Assembly: GCA_910575665.1 (NCBI GenBank)
Contig: CAJTFB010000023.1
Coordinates: 1 to 62,119 of the forward strand
Reading direction: 5' to 3'
From: Eubacteriaceae bacterium
Lineage (GTDB): Bacteria > Bacillota > Clostridia > Lachnospirales > Lachnospiraceae
DNA: 62,119 nucleotides
Below the pieces are notes generated by a model that was not told the origin of the DNA, did no database searches, and saw only the letters and a program-made list of their open reading frames with translations. How positions within the stretch are numbered: position 1 is the first letter of the stretch; every line of letters begins with the position of its first letter. The position numbers and the translations under genes are program-made. This document shows, piece by piece, positions 62,087 to 62,119 of this stretch.

Positions 62087-62119
62087 GGTATAATGGTCCC
62101 ACAGCAGGATAAAAATGCG
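62087..62119 (+). promoter_or_regulatory. Extended -10 promoter and start of a gene running off the right edge
   Basis: TGGTATAAT (62086-62094) is an extended -10 directly after the repeat array. CAGGA then precedes an ATG at 62115-62117 by 5 bases, the last codon visible. A replication initiator or regulator gene probably begins here. Confidence 0.45.

Overview
The window looks like a chromosomal segment of a gut-type anaerobic Firmicute, most likely a Lachnospiraceae relative. The reasons are moderate GC, AGGAGG-type ribosome binding sites, sigma-A promoters, BspA-like surface proteins, secreted arabinoxylan hydrolases, a Ni-Fe carbon monoxide dehydrogenase and many Met/amino-acid ABC systems. 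No rRNA or CRISPR array is visible. Everything here was read from the sequence alone; family names are recognised from motifs, not from searches.

Layout. (1) 1-3.5 kb: type I restriction-modification genes (HTH protein, hsdM, truncated hsdS). (2) 3.7-9.3 kb: secreted surface proteins: two tandem BspA-like genes, one of them frameshifted, and a 1240-residue subtilisin-like protease with two CBM2-like domains and a phospholipase-C-like HxxxDxxxH motif. (3) 9.4-16.9 kb: DUF4342-response regulator-histidine kinase operon, then pgeF-queH-apbE-MATE, and a zinc-dependent phospholipase C-like gene. (4) 17-23.3 kb: arabinoxylan module: GH127, AraC regulator, GH30_8 xylanase. (5) 23.6-25.4 kb: a decayed Fe-S/thiolation locus (fragments of a radical SAM gene, nifS and mnmA) beside an intact Rrf2 regulator; then nadA, a LysR regulator and a second Rrf2 regulator.

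(6) 27.9-44.5 kb: about 16 kb transcribed leftward and devoted to sulfur amino acids. In transcription order it has a tRNA-Cys-like element, a class II glutamine amidotransferase, gshA, a trans-sulfuration PLP enzyme, a NitT/TauT-type ABC transporter, a His-rich variant CooS, a MalY-type C-S lyase, a cysteine attenuator plus cysK, a 246-bp MITE, metQNI and a polar amino acid ABC transporter. The cysK leader has a consensus promoter, two cysteine-rich leader ORFs, and an intrinsic terminator whose 5' arm is covered by the Cys codons of the second ORF. That is a complete candidate for cysteine-tRNA-sensing attenuation.

(7) 44.5-58.4 kb: a second leftward cluster: two class III aminotransferases, a cytidylate-kinase-like protein, an amino-acid permease fused to an iron alcohol dehydrogenase, DUF1847, then ATP-grasp/alpha-E/transglutaminase-like/two M14-type deacylases/class I amidotransferase. 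A divergent PucR regulator sits at its head. It reads like an anaerobic pathway for taking up an amine or amino acid (GABA- or polyamine-like), conjugating and deconjugating it, and transaminating and reducing the product. Three of its leaders carry related hairpins with an invariant CAAAGGCG core, a candidate shared cis-regulatory RNA.

(8) 58.9-62.1 kb: sugar O-acetyltransferase, an IS110-family element with long noncoding flanks, a small mobile-element-type ORF, and iteron-like 20-bp repeats with an extended -10 promoter running off the right edge. This is probably the end of an integrative element.
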